DNA of 64,000 bases from assembly GCA_034008185.1 (NCBI GenBank), contig CM067086.1, positions 18,637,507 to 18,701,506 on the forward strand. The letters run 5' to 3'. Under the pieces are notes generated by a model. That model worked only from the letters and a program-made list of their open reading frames with translations. It was not told where the DNA came from and ran no database searches. This DNA is from Gorsachius magnificus. Taxonomy: Eukaryota; Chordata; Aves; Pelecaniformes; Ardeidae. Position numbers and translations under genes: made by a program. How positions within the stretch are numbered: position 1 is the first letter of the stretch; every line of letters begins with the position of its first letter. Positions 53,521-64,000 of this stretch are shown piece by piece.

Positions 53521-54520
53521 CCAAATATTCCCTAAGTGTAAGGAAGTGGATCTAGCAATGCTACTGGGAGACCAAATCACAGAAAGTGATGCTCATCCAT
53601 AATCGCTCAGGGGTCCTGTGCCATTTGTAAGTGCTCAGGCCTCCCTGGGCTGAACTCAGGAGCAGACCAAGCGTGTCTGAAATTGATCTTTCCAAAGGCA
53701 CCGAGTAATGGCTCTGCGAGGTAAAGCCCTTCAAACTTCTTCCAGACTGCCATCGGTATTACTGACTTCAGCAAGGCAGGGGTTAGCGCAGTAGCCTCTC
53801 ACCTGTAGCGAAGGGAGCCTGCCCTGGGTTTGAGATAAAAATAAAATAAGTCAAGTTGCTTTCTTACGTGTCTCTTGGTCTTTTTCAACATCTTAAAAAC
53901 AACTGTGTAACACAGGATAGGCAGAGCCTATCGAAATATTTAAGGCTGTAATAAAAAGGCAGGGCTAGAGGATGCCAATGTACTGAGTTTCGGGGGCGGG
54001 GGGGGGGGCAAAACCTCATTGCTAACTGAATGGGTTGCTTACTGGGAATGAAGACTAAAAGTTCTGCCCACAGTTTAATGCCATCTTCAACAGGGAATTC
54101 AAAGATCCTGGTATTGATTGAAAAGGCAAAACTGCAATTTGTGAACTAAACTGAAAAAGAGGGCAAACTTCTACAGGCAAACTCTGGTTTCACAGATTTT
54201 GTTTTGCCCATCAATGAAGGCTTTTGATTTCTCACTGTAATGGTCTCACTAAGCTTTGTTGATCTGGAAGTGTTATTGTTTGGTGTATTACCTGTACAAA
54301 CTGTACTGGTGTAAAACCTGTACAAACCTGTACATGAACAAACTGCTGGCTCAAAGGCATCAAAAAAAGCCAGTCAGGAAGCCACGTCGTGTACGCCTCT
54401 ACTTCTTAGAAATTTTACCTCAGGTAGACAATGGTTTTAAAATGTGTGAAATAGGCACAGGAAATAACCACTTAATAATAATAAAAAAAGGTTAGTGATT
54501 ATTTTTTCATGGTAACCCTT

Positions 54521-54561
54521 TCATAGAATCATAGAATGTTTTGGGTTGGAAGGGACCCCTA
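54521..54561 (-). mobile_element. CR1 minimal 3' fragment (41 bp)
   Basis: TCATAGAATCATAGAATGTT then TTGGGTTGGAAGGGACCCCT, exactly the young-subfamily 3' terminus, stopping abruptly. An extreme 5' truncation. Confidence 0.88.
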
Positions 54562-54750
54562 CATTTGTTCTGTTCCCTTCTGATGGGTCAGTCTGCTCGT
54601 TCAAATTTCCTCTGTAAAATGGATTTCCACTTTCACATTCTGTTTTTTTTAGCATATTCATTTTGCAGTGGTTATTCCAACCAGATACCTTCAAGGAAAG
54701 GCATTTTGCAAAGTAAATGACTAATACCACCCAAATAACATAGTCAATGA

Positions 54751-54822
54751 AGTAAATGAGTGGTTTGAGACAATAAAGATTGCAATAATTAACAAAGTAA
54801 ATGGGTGGTTTGGTGCAATAAT
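54751..54822. repeat. Short imperfect direct repeat, 45-base period
   Basis: AGTAAATGAGTGGTTTGAGA at 54751 and AGTAAATGGGTGGTTTGGTG at 54796, each followed by CAATA. Two copies only. Confidence 0.75.
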
Positions 54823-57800
54823 TTACGGGTTTTTATGCACATTTTTTCTCCCGGCACACTGAGGCAAAGTCAACTCTTTAGCATGAACGGAAGTCTGGTT
54901 TTAGCAGGGTATTGATTTTAGCCAGGCTCTCACCTTGCACAGAACCTGAGGAATGGGCTGGTTTTGAAACCTCCACAGCACCTCTCAAGGTCTGGATCCC
55001 ATCACACACCACAGCATTGAGAAACCTTCAGAGCATATGGCTACCCGGGATGGGTGATATTTGGGCAACGGTACCACACAGCACGCACAGACTAGGGTGG
55101 CATTACACGAGATCTCACCGAATCTGATGTAGCCACATCAGCAGAGAAGATTTTGTGCTGTAATTGTTCTTAATCAGGAAAATATTTTCCTTAAGTTCTG
55201 AAGGTCATCTATTTGCAGCACTTCGTCATCTTTTTCTGTTTGATCCTTTTCATGGGTGATTTTGTTCCTTGGGAATATATATACTCATAGAGAGATATAC
55301 AGAAATTGTAGAAATCATTGATGATATCTGTAGCCATTATTTTATACTGTTATTTTATAAGCATTTCTAGCTAACATTTTAGTGAGCTGCGTTCTACCTT
55401 ATATATATATTTCTGCATTTATTTTTTCTGTATTTCAAATTTCAGCTTGCTAAATATTAAGACTGACGTGTCAAGAAATCACACTATCGTGTAGCACATT
55501 TCATTTTGGCTTCTTGGTTCGTCACCAGCATGAAGCAATATAAATAGAAACAACAAAAAAATAGAAAACATACTAGTAGAATAATCTGAATCATCACCTT
55601 TACAAACACCTCATAAGACATAAAATAATAATCATTAGTAGTAGTATTTTTATTAATATTATTTTCTTTCTGACAAAAGAGGAGGCATTTTGCTTCTGTT
55701 TCTGGCTTCACATTCCTACCACACCATAACTCATTCCCCTATGAATGAAAACCTAATAAATCTGAAACTAAACCTGCAAAAAAATGTATCAGCCAGGTTG
55801 GTATCTGCTCTGTCTCAACATGCAGCTGAAAATGTCCTGGTAAGGGAGGAGAGGTGGGATGGTGCTGCTAAGACAGGGAGGGAGGGAGAGACTGCTCTTA
55901 CGAGCAGCATCTTCGATTTGCACTGGTGTAAACCCAAGGGCATAACCTGAGACCAACTTGCACTGAATTCAAGGGAATCATAGTGCTCTGGGGGCCTTTC
56001 ACTGGGGCCACTTTCTTGTAAAGACCTTAAGAAAACCACTAGATCCACTAAAAAAAAACTCAATTTGAAAATATCGAAGTAATAAGACAGCATATATACC
56101 TTCTTCTGAAGGCATACTTTTCCAATGAAGGTGTATGCGACATAAAAAAGGGAAGAAATGGCTAAAAGTCAAGTGGTAACAGAAAAATCACAGCAAAATC
56201 AATAAAAATTAAAAAAAAAACCCACCAACTGAAATTGAGAAGATGCACATCAAAAAGAAATACTGAATAGCATTTAGGGAGCTGATATCTTTGGAACTCA
56301 GTTGCACTGGTATAAAAATATGGAGCAGCTCCCCCGCCTCTCCTTTTGTAACAGGCTTGTCACGTGCAAAGCTAACAAAATAATCAAAGCAGCCACTGGA
56401 AAATTGTAAGTAACTTTTAAGCAGGAAGGAACCACAGGATGTTAGTAGGGTGAAAGACTGACATTCCTCAGTGGGATGCTAGAATTTTTTAACCTGCATT
56501 CCTATCAATATACGCGTTACTCACCACTGCAATATATGCTGCTAATTCATGTAATGTATGTAGCTACTTACACAGCCAATAGCATTGCAATTAATAAGTA
56601 CTAACCTATAAAATCTACAATTCCTTTTGAATTTTGACTAAAGCCACCTTTTCAAAGAGAAAAACACTACAAGGACTTCGGGCAAAAAGTATACAGCAAA
56701 ACATTTGACATTCTGTTACCTCAGTACTGTTTTTTTTCAGCAAATTAAGTTTTCATATTTTCTCAGAGAGAAAAATAATCATGCCTCTGTGGTTTATTTT
56801 CCCCACAGATAGCAAGCATAAGAGTAAAGGAAATTTGATGAAGGTTCACACAGTATCTTCATTAACATTAGTTTCAGCTGCAATTATCTACCAAAGGATT
56901 CTCTTTTCTTCTTTATTAATGCAGCTGACTGTGAAAAAAAATTAATGTTTTCACTGTTATTATGTTGGGTTTGCAAAACTTTAAGAATGGCAGTGTGGCA
57001 GGACTGGATGTTGGTCTAGATCACCATTATGAAGTATCTACTTTCATTGTGACAATTTTTGTGTGTAGAAAGATCCACTTATTTGTGGAATTAAATAGCA
57101 GAAATCTTCATAAGGATGCAACAAGCAACCAGTTATTGCAAATAATAGTCCCCAACAGGGAACTGTATAAAATGTTCAGAAAATAAAGCAGTACTAAACT
57201 GTAGAAAATAATTTGAGCTTTTATAGAGAGGCTACATTAATTCATTTATTTTTGTTTTGTTTCTTGTCATTCTGTTACAGTAATCATAAGAATATTTTTA
57301 ATTGTTAATTGAATTTGGAGAGAGCGCCATTCTTTTTTTGTAAAAAGAAATGTGAAAACTCATCTTTCACTCCTTCCCTATTTCACTGGTCTAATTCTGC
57401 TTTCATTTGCAGTCTCTGTAGAATAACTCCTAGCACACGGAAATGTCAAAAAAAAAAAAAAAAGTAGAGACTCTTTTTTCAAGCACTTTTATAAGAGATT
57501 ATTCAAAATTACAGGATTTTTCTTTTGGTATTTGAGGCAGAGCTTTCCTGAAGCATCTATCTTCAGGAAGCTGGTTGGACAACTGTGAAGGTTAGCAAAA
57601 AATAAATGTCAAGAATATTAAACCAATGAGATCATTGCCTGGCAGGCAAACTGTTTTGAAAACTAAGATCCAAGATACATCTCCTGCGCAGCCATAGGAT
57701 ATGACTGAGATAAAGGGATGGCCGTACAGAAATATACCCCAAAATCCTATAATCCCTTTGTCCATAACTATTTCCAGCCACCAGAATCAAGAACAAACAA

Positions 57801-58029
57801 ACAAAGCAATCTGACCTCAGTAGAAAAGATAAAGTGAACTGCAAACAAATCTCAAATTCCATCTCGCTCATCAACATGCTCCAAATGCCCTCTGCAGCCT
57901 GCACCAGAGAGGAGCAGGAGAGCCCAGCCAGTGAGCCAGCTCTGCAAAACCACCCTCGGGACCGAAAAAAAAAAAATCTCAACAGCGGGATGAAAGAAAG
58001 TGCCATATCAATTTCATTTCCATTCATCA

Positions 58030-58600
58030 TTGTTAAGCTGCAAGTTTAAGAAAGTTTCATTGCCAATAAATACTCAGATCATAAGCAGCTGCACATGATA
58101 TCATTTAGAGCCCAGTTGCATAACCCGTATTTCCCCCGAGCTTTGTCCCTAAGCTGCAGCCTGACAGGCATCAGCGAGATCCAGCTTGCTTTTTTAAAAA
58201 AGCCTGCGCAGCGTTTTTACATTTAGCAGCTGAACCAAACTTCACAAAAGCGTCCGAAAAGAATTGGTAAAAGGTTAGGATAGATTGACTGTTTCCAAAT
58301 TGGAATACTAATGATGATCTTTAATGAAGCCTGACAGTACAATCTGTTTCTTATTGTTCCCTAAGTGCTGGCTACCGATCATATTCACTGGCTTTAGGTG
58401 ACGGGGACAGGCAGGGACAAATGGGCCCCACTGGTGAGCAGGACTGTGCACAGCTGATCTTTCAACAAGGATTAAATTAATTAAAATGATTCTCCCATCA
58501 GAAGAATCAATCTTTTGATTTGTTATCATCATAGTGGTTATTAATTTTGAATGATGTCTAATTGGTGCCACTGCCGTTTGGGTCAGCTGGCTTAGTAATC
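58030..58600. promoter_or_regulatory. Candidate conserved non-coding element cluster
   Basis: Unique sequence with E-boxes CAGCTG at about 58087 and 58580 and a CAGCTGA at 58450, paired TAAT words (GATTAAATTAATTAAAATGA near 58472, TATTAATTTTGAATGATG, CTAATTGG) and ATCAATCTTTTGATT near 58506. No coding potential or repeat. Enhancer-like, inferred. Confidence 0.4.
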
Positions 58601-60640
58601 TTCTTAGAAAGCAGTAAAGAATACATAATTTCAGTAGCTCTGGCAGGGAAGCAGGGGAGCTGAAGGAGAAAAGAAAATGACCAACGTGATTTGATACCTC
58701 TCATAATGTGGAAGAACAATGGAGAAAAAAGGCAAAATACCTGCAAGACCCAAACGGTGAAAACTGACTTCGCTTTACTCGTTTCACTGCTTTTAATACA
58801 AAATAAAGGCACTTTCTCATAAGGATAGCATTGAAGAAGTGTTTTATTGTAGTGTTGATAATAAGCACAGTTGGAAATATACTCCATTTTCTGGGTAAAG
58901 ACCATATGCACAGAGCTGGACAGGACTCAGGGGAAAGCCCAGGCTGATCAAGGAGGTCACCACTGGACTTCAGAGACAGAACTTGCACAGGTTGCATGGT
59001 ATCTGGCCCAGCCATTTCAGAATGTGGCCCTAGCTCCACAAACAACGTCTCCCATTTATTTGCACAACCAGTCTTTTGAAACACACCTAAATGACCACAA
59101 GATTAGGACCACGAGATCTGGTCTCCTACTCAAATTTTTTAAGGTATTTAAGCACTTTAAAACATCAACATGAGTCTAGAAGAAGTCACAGAAGCACCTG
59201 CATGTAAAGCAAGGTTGCTCATCTGCATGGATTTGAAGGTTGGGCTGGATGTGTCATCTCCACAGCTATATGTCCCAATAATGCCTAAATCATCCCTGCA
59301 AGTGGACGTGAGGCTTCTTGTTTGTTGTTTAAAGTGACAGGGTAAGAGAAAGGCCGTGTTCTGTGCCTTATAACAACAGATATCTTAATGAGGTGAGGAC
59401 ACAACTGCTCCTGACCGAGCTGGTATACTACAGAGATTTTTCCTCCTGTTCACTTTTGAAAGGTAAATATATGACTGCCATGGATGATCTGAAGGAGAGC
59501 TAAATCCTGAATCTTGGATGATATTGACACAAATTAAAGCCCCAGAGATTTCTATTGAAGCAAGTGATATCTGAATCTCACTCAGATGAGAACAGGGACA
59601 TAGTTCTTACTTTCTGGTCTTCTATGCAGAAGAAATAGTTTCTTTCTTACCTGTCTATCATCATAAATATACAACAGCAATAGCATTACTTTGTGAATGG
59701 AGCAGTTCATCTGGGAAGGCATGTATTTCATCAGTGGAATAGGCGTTTAGATGATACATATCCATGTATTTGGGGGCTGAATGTGGTACCTCCCTCTTCT
59801 CCCTGCAGCTGGCAACAAGAGGCGTTGCGCTCTCTGGACATCCATGGTTTCGCCTTCCCTGTCTCCAGTCACACTCTCAGGCTTGTCAGCTAGCTGTCTC
59901 ATGGGAAAAGGAAATACCTTGCAAGACAAATAAGAGTTGTGCAATCCTGATTTCTCTTGATCCCTTCTCCTTTAGGAGGATGGCACAACTGTTGTAATTC
60001 CCGTGTTTTATCTAAAACCCAAGTTAGACTGGAATAATAACATGAGTAATAATTATCTCACGCACGCTAGCCCTTTGAAGTCAACAGCAAAACTGTCAAC
60101 CCAGGAGCATCTATCCACTACACTGGATGAAAAACAGACCTTTTACAATCTTAGCTACATTCTGTAAGAAATTCTGCTTAACCTGATCTTGTGAGTCTTT
60201 ACTATAGGCCACAATTCCCACCAAACCATCTTCATAACTCAAATAGTAAAAAGAGATTTAAAACTCTGTTTTTAATTCCTCATTCTCCAGATGGTCATTC
60301 TTCAGCTACAGGAAAGCAAGATAAACCTCAGCCAAACTACAGGTCTTTATAACAATACAAATAAAAACCCTTTATATGATAGAGCCCACATCTTCATCCA
60401 AGTTTGAGGAGCTGGAATATCCAGACCTGGGTCCTATATCATAGTTAAAAGCATTTATACTTGATAGATGAAGTTTCTTTTTATCTTTTTTCCCACATAT
60501 ATTCCCCCTACTTGTTCTGCTGTGTTTGATTAGACTGGGCACACTGATCTTACTTAACACCGTTAATAACTGTTTAGACAAGGAGTAAGTTACAGATTGT
60601 AGAATCCAACTATTGTTCCTGGCCCCAGCACTAGTTTGCT

Positions 60641-60676
60641 ATAATATATATATATACACACACACATATGTATATG
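60641..60676. repeat. (TA)n(CA)n microsatellite
   Basis: ATAATATATATATATACACA followed by CACACATATGTATATG: alternating purine-pyrimidine tract. Confidence 0.9.
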
Positions 60677-61039
60677 ACTTTGGCTAAATTGCATCTCTAC
60701 CATTTTTCTTTGTTTCTTTGCTTCAATGTCCTGTTCTGCAAAATATTTTTAAGCAAGTAAGCTATATATTTACTAGTGCCCCCACAAATCCTTTTTTTTT
60801 AAACAATCACTCCTAGCTTTTTTTTGTATTATTCTTTTTAAAATGGATAGCGTGCATTTCAAGACTGGATGGAACTAAAGTCTAATGTCCAGTGGGACAG
60901 TACCAGCTCCCAGTTGTCATATCTTAGACTGGTATTCTATCCAATTAATCATCTGCAGTCAGAAGAGATAAGTGAGTTAAAAGAGTCTCATTTAAATGCA
61001 TATTGAGATTTTTAAGTCCACAATGAGAAGAGTCTAAGA

Positions 61040-61040
<1 letters not shown>

Positions 61041-61073
<33 letters not shown>
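61041..61073. repeat. A33 homopolymer
   Basis: 33 consecutive A in intergenic DNA. No retroposon body is recognisable directly to its left, so it looks like a simple repeat and not a retrocopy tail. Confidence 0.9.
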
Positions 61074-61076
<3 letters not shown>

Positions 61077-63325
61077 ATCAAAATATTTTGAAAGCTACAC
61101 AAGGCTATCACTGTTTAGTTAGTCTTTGAATCATGCTTGAAATCTTCTTCTTATATTCTGCTTAGAGACACAGCTGTTTTGATTGGGTTTCAAAATTCCA
61201 AAACTATACATTAAAGCAAGCACATTAAAGAATTCACTTAATTCTAAATGCAGTTCTCCAAAATGCCTGTGTTGCCTCGCTATCTAGTATTGCTTTTTGT
61301 CCCACTATAGGTAAATATAACACCTCCTATTTTTCCTTCCAAACATGATGCCTTTAATTTCAGCATTATAATTGCCTTATAGCTAAAAGCTATTTTACAC
61401 ACTAGGAGGCTGTGGCATAGATCTGCCACCGAAAATCCAAAATGCAACCAGTAGGACCCCAGATGTTTATCTCCCTGAATCAAACCAGTGATTAAGCAGA
61501 AGGTGAAATAAACATCTTTCCCCCCCGTGACAGCAGTGGAACCCAGTATTTGTATTTTGTAAAGGTATTACTGGAATACACAATGTTTGTCTTTATGCAC
61601 ACACGAAATTTTAGTCCTTGGAACCATATTAGGCCTTTAAGGCTATAGAAGTGCCTGTCTTTTCTTCTCTAAATCCCACTCAAAACCACTGTGGGCATTT
61701 TCATATCCAATGAAGAAGCTAGCCATGTTGTCCATAAAAGCTAAACACTCCAAAACCCAGAAGATCCAGGAACACCAAAAAAAAAAATTAGAAAAGAAAT
61801 CCTGCAACCCAGATCAGAAATGAGATCCAACAGCTGTACTTGCTGCTTAAACAATATGAGTATTTCTGGCCACCTACACTATAAACTCTTCTCCAAAATA
61901 GGACAATATACCCTGAAGAGTTTTTATTTTTTTTGGGGATTCCCCCAAGTAAACTCCAATCTCCGATGAGATACTGCTTCGAACAGTGCAAGATGAGAAG
62001 CCTCCAACAGCTTTTCCCTTTGATTGAGATCTCACTGTAAAATTACCCCTTACTTTACATGCTCTAAAAAAGAAGTCAGACAGATCCTGAGAAGCATAAG
62101 TACATCAAAGGAAAACAACATGGGAAGAGAAACCTCCTGTGTGCATGGAAAACAGAGCTTAAATAGAGCCAGGATAAAGTATTTGTGGAGAATGCTCTCA
62201 TCTCTTTCTAGCAATGGTGATTTCTACACAATGTATTTGGATACTGTCAGATTTTTGTAAAGAAAACTCAGCTTCTAATGGTGGTTTTCAGTTTATATGG
62301 CGACAGGCTTTCTGGAATTCCCTGTCTCCACGCTCTTTTTGTTCCCCTAAATACTTTCCCTGCTGGAAAATGCACTGATTCCAAACAGCTATAATGGCTA
62401 AGTCCTCTAGCAAATGTCTTAAGTACCTGATTTTGAATAACACCTTGTCCAAGGAATTGGCCAGTTGTTAACCTTTAACCCTATGTACTGCCATGCAGGA
62501 GGAATCCGCTTAAAATTCTCATTGTAAAGATACACAAGGAGTAGCATTAAGGCTATTTGACCTCAGGATTTTCTGAAGGTAACTTTTGGATGTAATTTTC
62601 TCACATCTTTTTGCATTTGCAAATAATTCCTTAAACAGCAATCCAAACAAACTTACTTTTCATGGTGCATTTTTTTTTCCATTTTGTGATCCCATTTAGC
62701 AGTGAAGGAACTGAGAATTCTTCCCAGAAAAACTTATAAAGAATTTAGGATTCAGAAGTGCCTAGGAAAGAAGCCGTATTTACTTTCCCTGGAATGGGGA
62801 CATAAGCTGCCTTTGACAACTGATCTTTCTGATAGCAGAGTTATCCTAAGTGACCAGAAATTGTTCACCGGGAAAGGTGAAAAGCTAGACATAGATCTGC
62901 CTTATGCATGTAACTAAAAAGAAACCCATGTAATACAGACAAATGCCCTAATATTTTTACGTAATAGAAAATGACCACCTAGAACAAATACGCAGAGTAT
63001 AGCTGTTGCAGACAGATAAGGAAACTTGCTTGAGAAAGAAGCAACCATACCACACAAGGTTCTCTTTGAATAAGAAGTCAGACTAATCAGTTATCTTGCA
63101 TCTAGGTTGCAAGAGTGCTGAAAAGGAGCTGTGAGATGTATATAAATTAAGTTACAACGTATGATGCAGTTGCAGCTTTCCTCTGTACTTCTTATTAGAA
63201 AATTCCATCAACGCTACAATATATTTTGGTCTCACCTTCTCTTTAGCTGTATTTCCAACAACTCCGTTGAAACCACAAATGAAATCCTGCCCTCACTGAA
63301 ATTACTGGAAATTTAGCTCCTGATT

Positions 63326-63391
63326 TGGGGGTTGGACTAGATGACCTCTAGGGGTCCCTTCTAACCCAAAACATTCTATGATTCTATGATT
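63326..63391 (+). mobile_element. CR1 minimal 3' fragment (66 bp)
   Basis: GGGGGTTGGACTAGATGACC, CTCTAGGGGTCCCTT and two ATTCTATG units. Same young subfamily as the other close copies, truncated to the last 66 bases. Confidence 0.9.
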
Positions 63392-63849
63392 TCAGTGGAG
63401 CTAGGAAGTTATCAGTCACGTGGAGAATTCCCTTCGCATCTAGAAATGCTTCAGTGCTAAATAGACACCAACAACTATTGAACCCAGGCCTCCTTGCTGA
63501 CTTGAAATACAGAGAGAACACAGGGCAGGCTGGGCAACAGTCAAAGCCGGACCTCACTGAGTGCCTAGGCAGCTCTGGGCAGTGTGCATGCACATACACA
63601 AGTCTAGGAGACTAGATCGTATGTGAGGTGAGGCAGGACTGCATCGCATGCCCAGCATGCTTAGGTTCATTGCACGTGCAATGAAGATGTCCCTGCAAAG
63701 GCACAGAAACCAGGTGTCTCTGCTGTCAGACCAACGTGTCAGGTGCTCCCCCCTTCCCAGTGGGGACTCAAAGGGATCATACCTGAACATGGGATGAGGT
63801 ACCCATAGTGGGGTAGCTGAAAGTGTAGAAGGTCCCAGAGCAGGTAAAT

Positions 63850-64000
63850 AGAATCATAGAATTGTGTAATCATTTAGGTTGGAAAAGACCTTTAAGATCA
63901 TCAAGTCCAACCATTAACCTAACCCTGCCATTCCACCACTAAACCATGTCCCTAAGCACCTCATCTGCCCAGCTTTTAAATACCTCCAGGGATGGGGACT
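63850..64000 (-). mobile_element. CR1 copy of another subfamily, running off the right edge
   Basis: AGAATCATAGAATTGTGTAA, then GGTTGGAAAAGACCTTTAAG and ATCATCAAGTCCAACC: a CR1 3' end with the 'AAAGACCTTTAAGATCATC' diagnostic block, distinct from the 'GGGACCCCTAGAGG' subfamily of the other copies. Continues beyond the window. Confidence 0.9.

Larger units (their letters stand above)
50873..58029. other. Intergenic, no gene recognised
   Basis: Includes a GC-richer patch at about 52320-52650 with open frames on both strands but no protein family resemblance, the purine tract at 53427-53520, a G-run at about 53993-54009 and the CR1 scrap at 54521-54561. Confidence 0.65.
58601..63325. other. Intergenic, no gene recognised
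   Basis: Unique AT-rich DNA with A33 (61041-61073) and a TA/CA microsatellite (60641-60676). Short open frames only. Confidence 0.65.

Noticed and set aside
61041..61073. A33 run as the tail of a processed pseudogene
   Set aside because: No recognisable mRNA-like body or target-site duplication next to it.

Overview
The window is vertebrate nuclear DNA, almost certainly from a bird. It carries several CR1 LINE copies with the avian-type 3' end (repeats of ATTCTATG), one gene split into small GT-AG exons over about 40 kb, and a GC-rich CpG-island promoter. The recognisable gene is PRMT3 (protein arginine N-methyltransferase 3), on the minus strand. I place its first coding exon at 40357-40390. 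Eleven more coding exons run leftwards to 396-583. The C-terminal part of the gene, roughly 110 codons by comparison with the human protein, lies beyond the left edge.

Layout. 1-40390 is the PRMT3 transcription unit. Its exons encode, in order, an acidic N-terminus, a C2H2 zinc finger (exons 2-3), a linker and coiled-coil-like segment (exons 4-6), the start of the catalytic core (exons 7-8), the S-adenosylmethionine-binding motif (exon 9), the double-E loop split between exons 10 and 11, and part of the beta-barrel (exon 12). All 22 splice dinucleotides I could see are GT/AG. Phases agree at every junction except across exon 2, where a purine-rich glutamate tract appears to carry a 1 or 2 bp frame shift (a real lesion or an assembly error). 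The introns hold several CR1 insertions: a 2.35 kb copy with a nearly open reverse-transcriptase frame (7291-9646), a degenerate copy (19540-20450), a young copy nested inside an older one (22741-23945), and a short 3' fragment (15759-15894).

39780-40720 is the CpG-island promoter. It contains CRE, ETS, E-box, GC-box and YY1-like sites, and a 153-base uninterrupted homopurine minisatellite that fills most of intron 1.

40720-64000 is a gene-poor flank in which I find no convincing coding exon. It holds four CR1 pieces, simple repeats, and two stretches (about 47360-47590 and 58030-58600) whose base composition and clustered homeodomain- and E-box-like words suggest conserved non-coding regulatory DNA. 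No CRISPR array, operon, IS element, tRNA or rRNA gene was seen.
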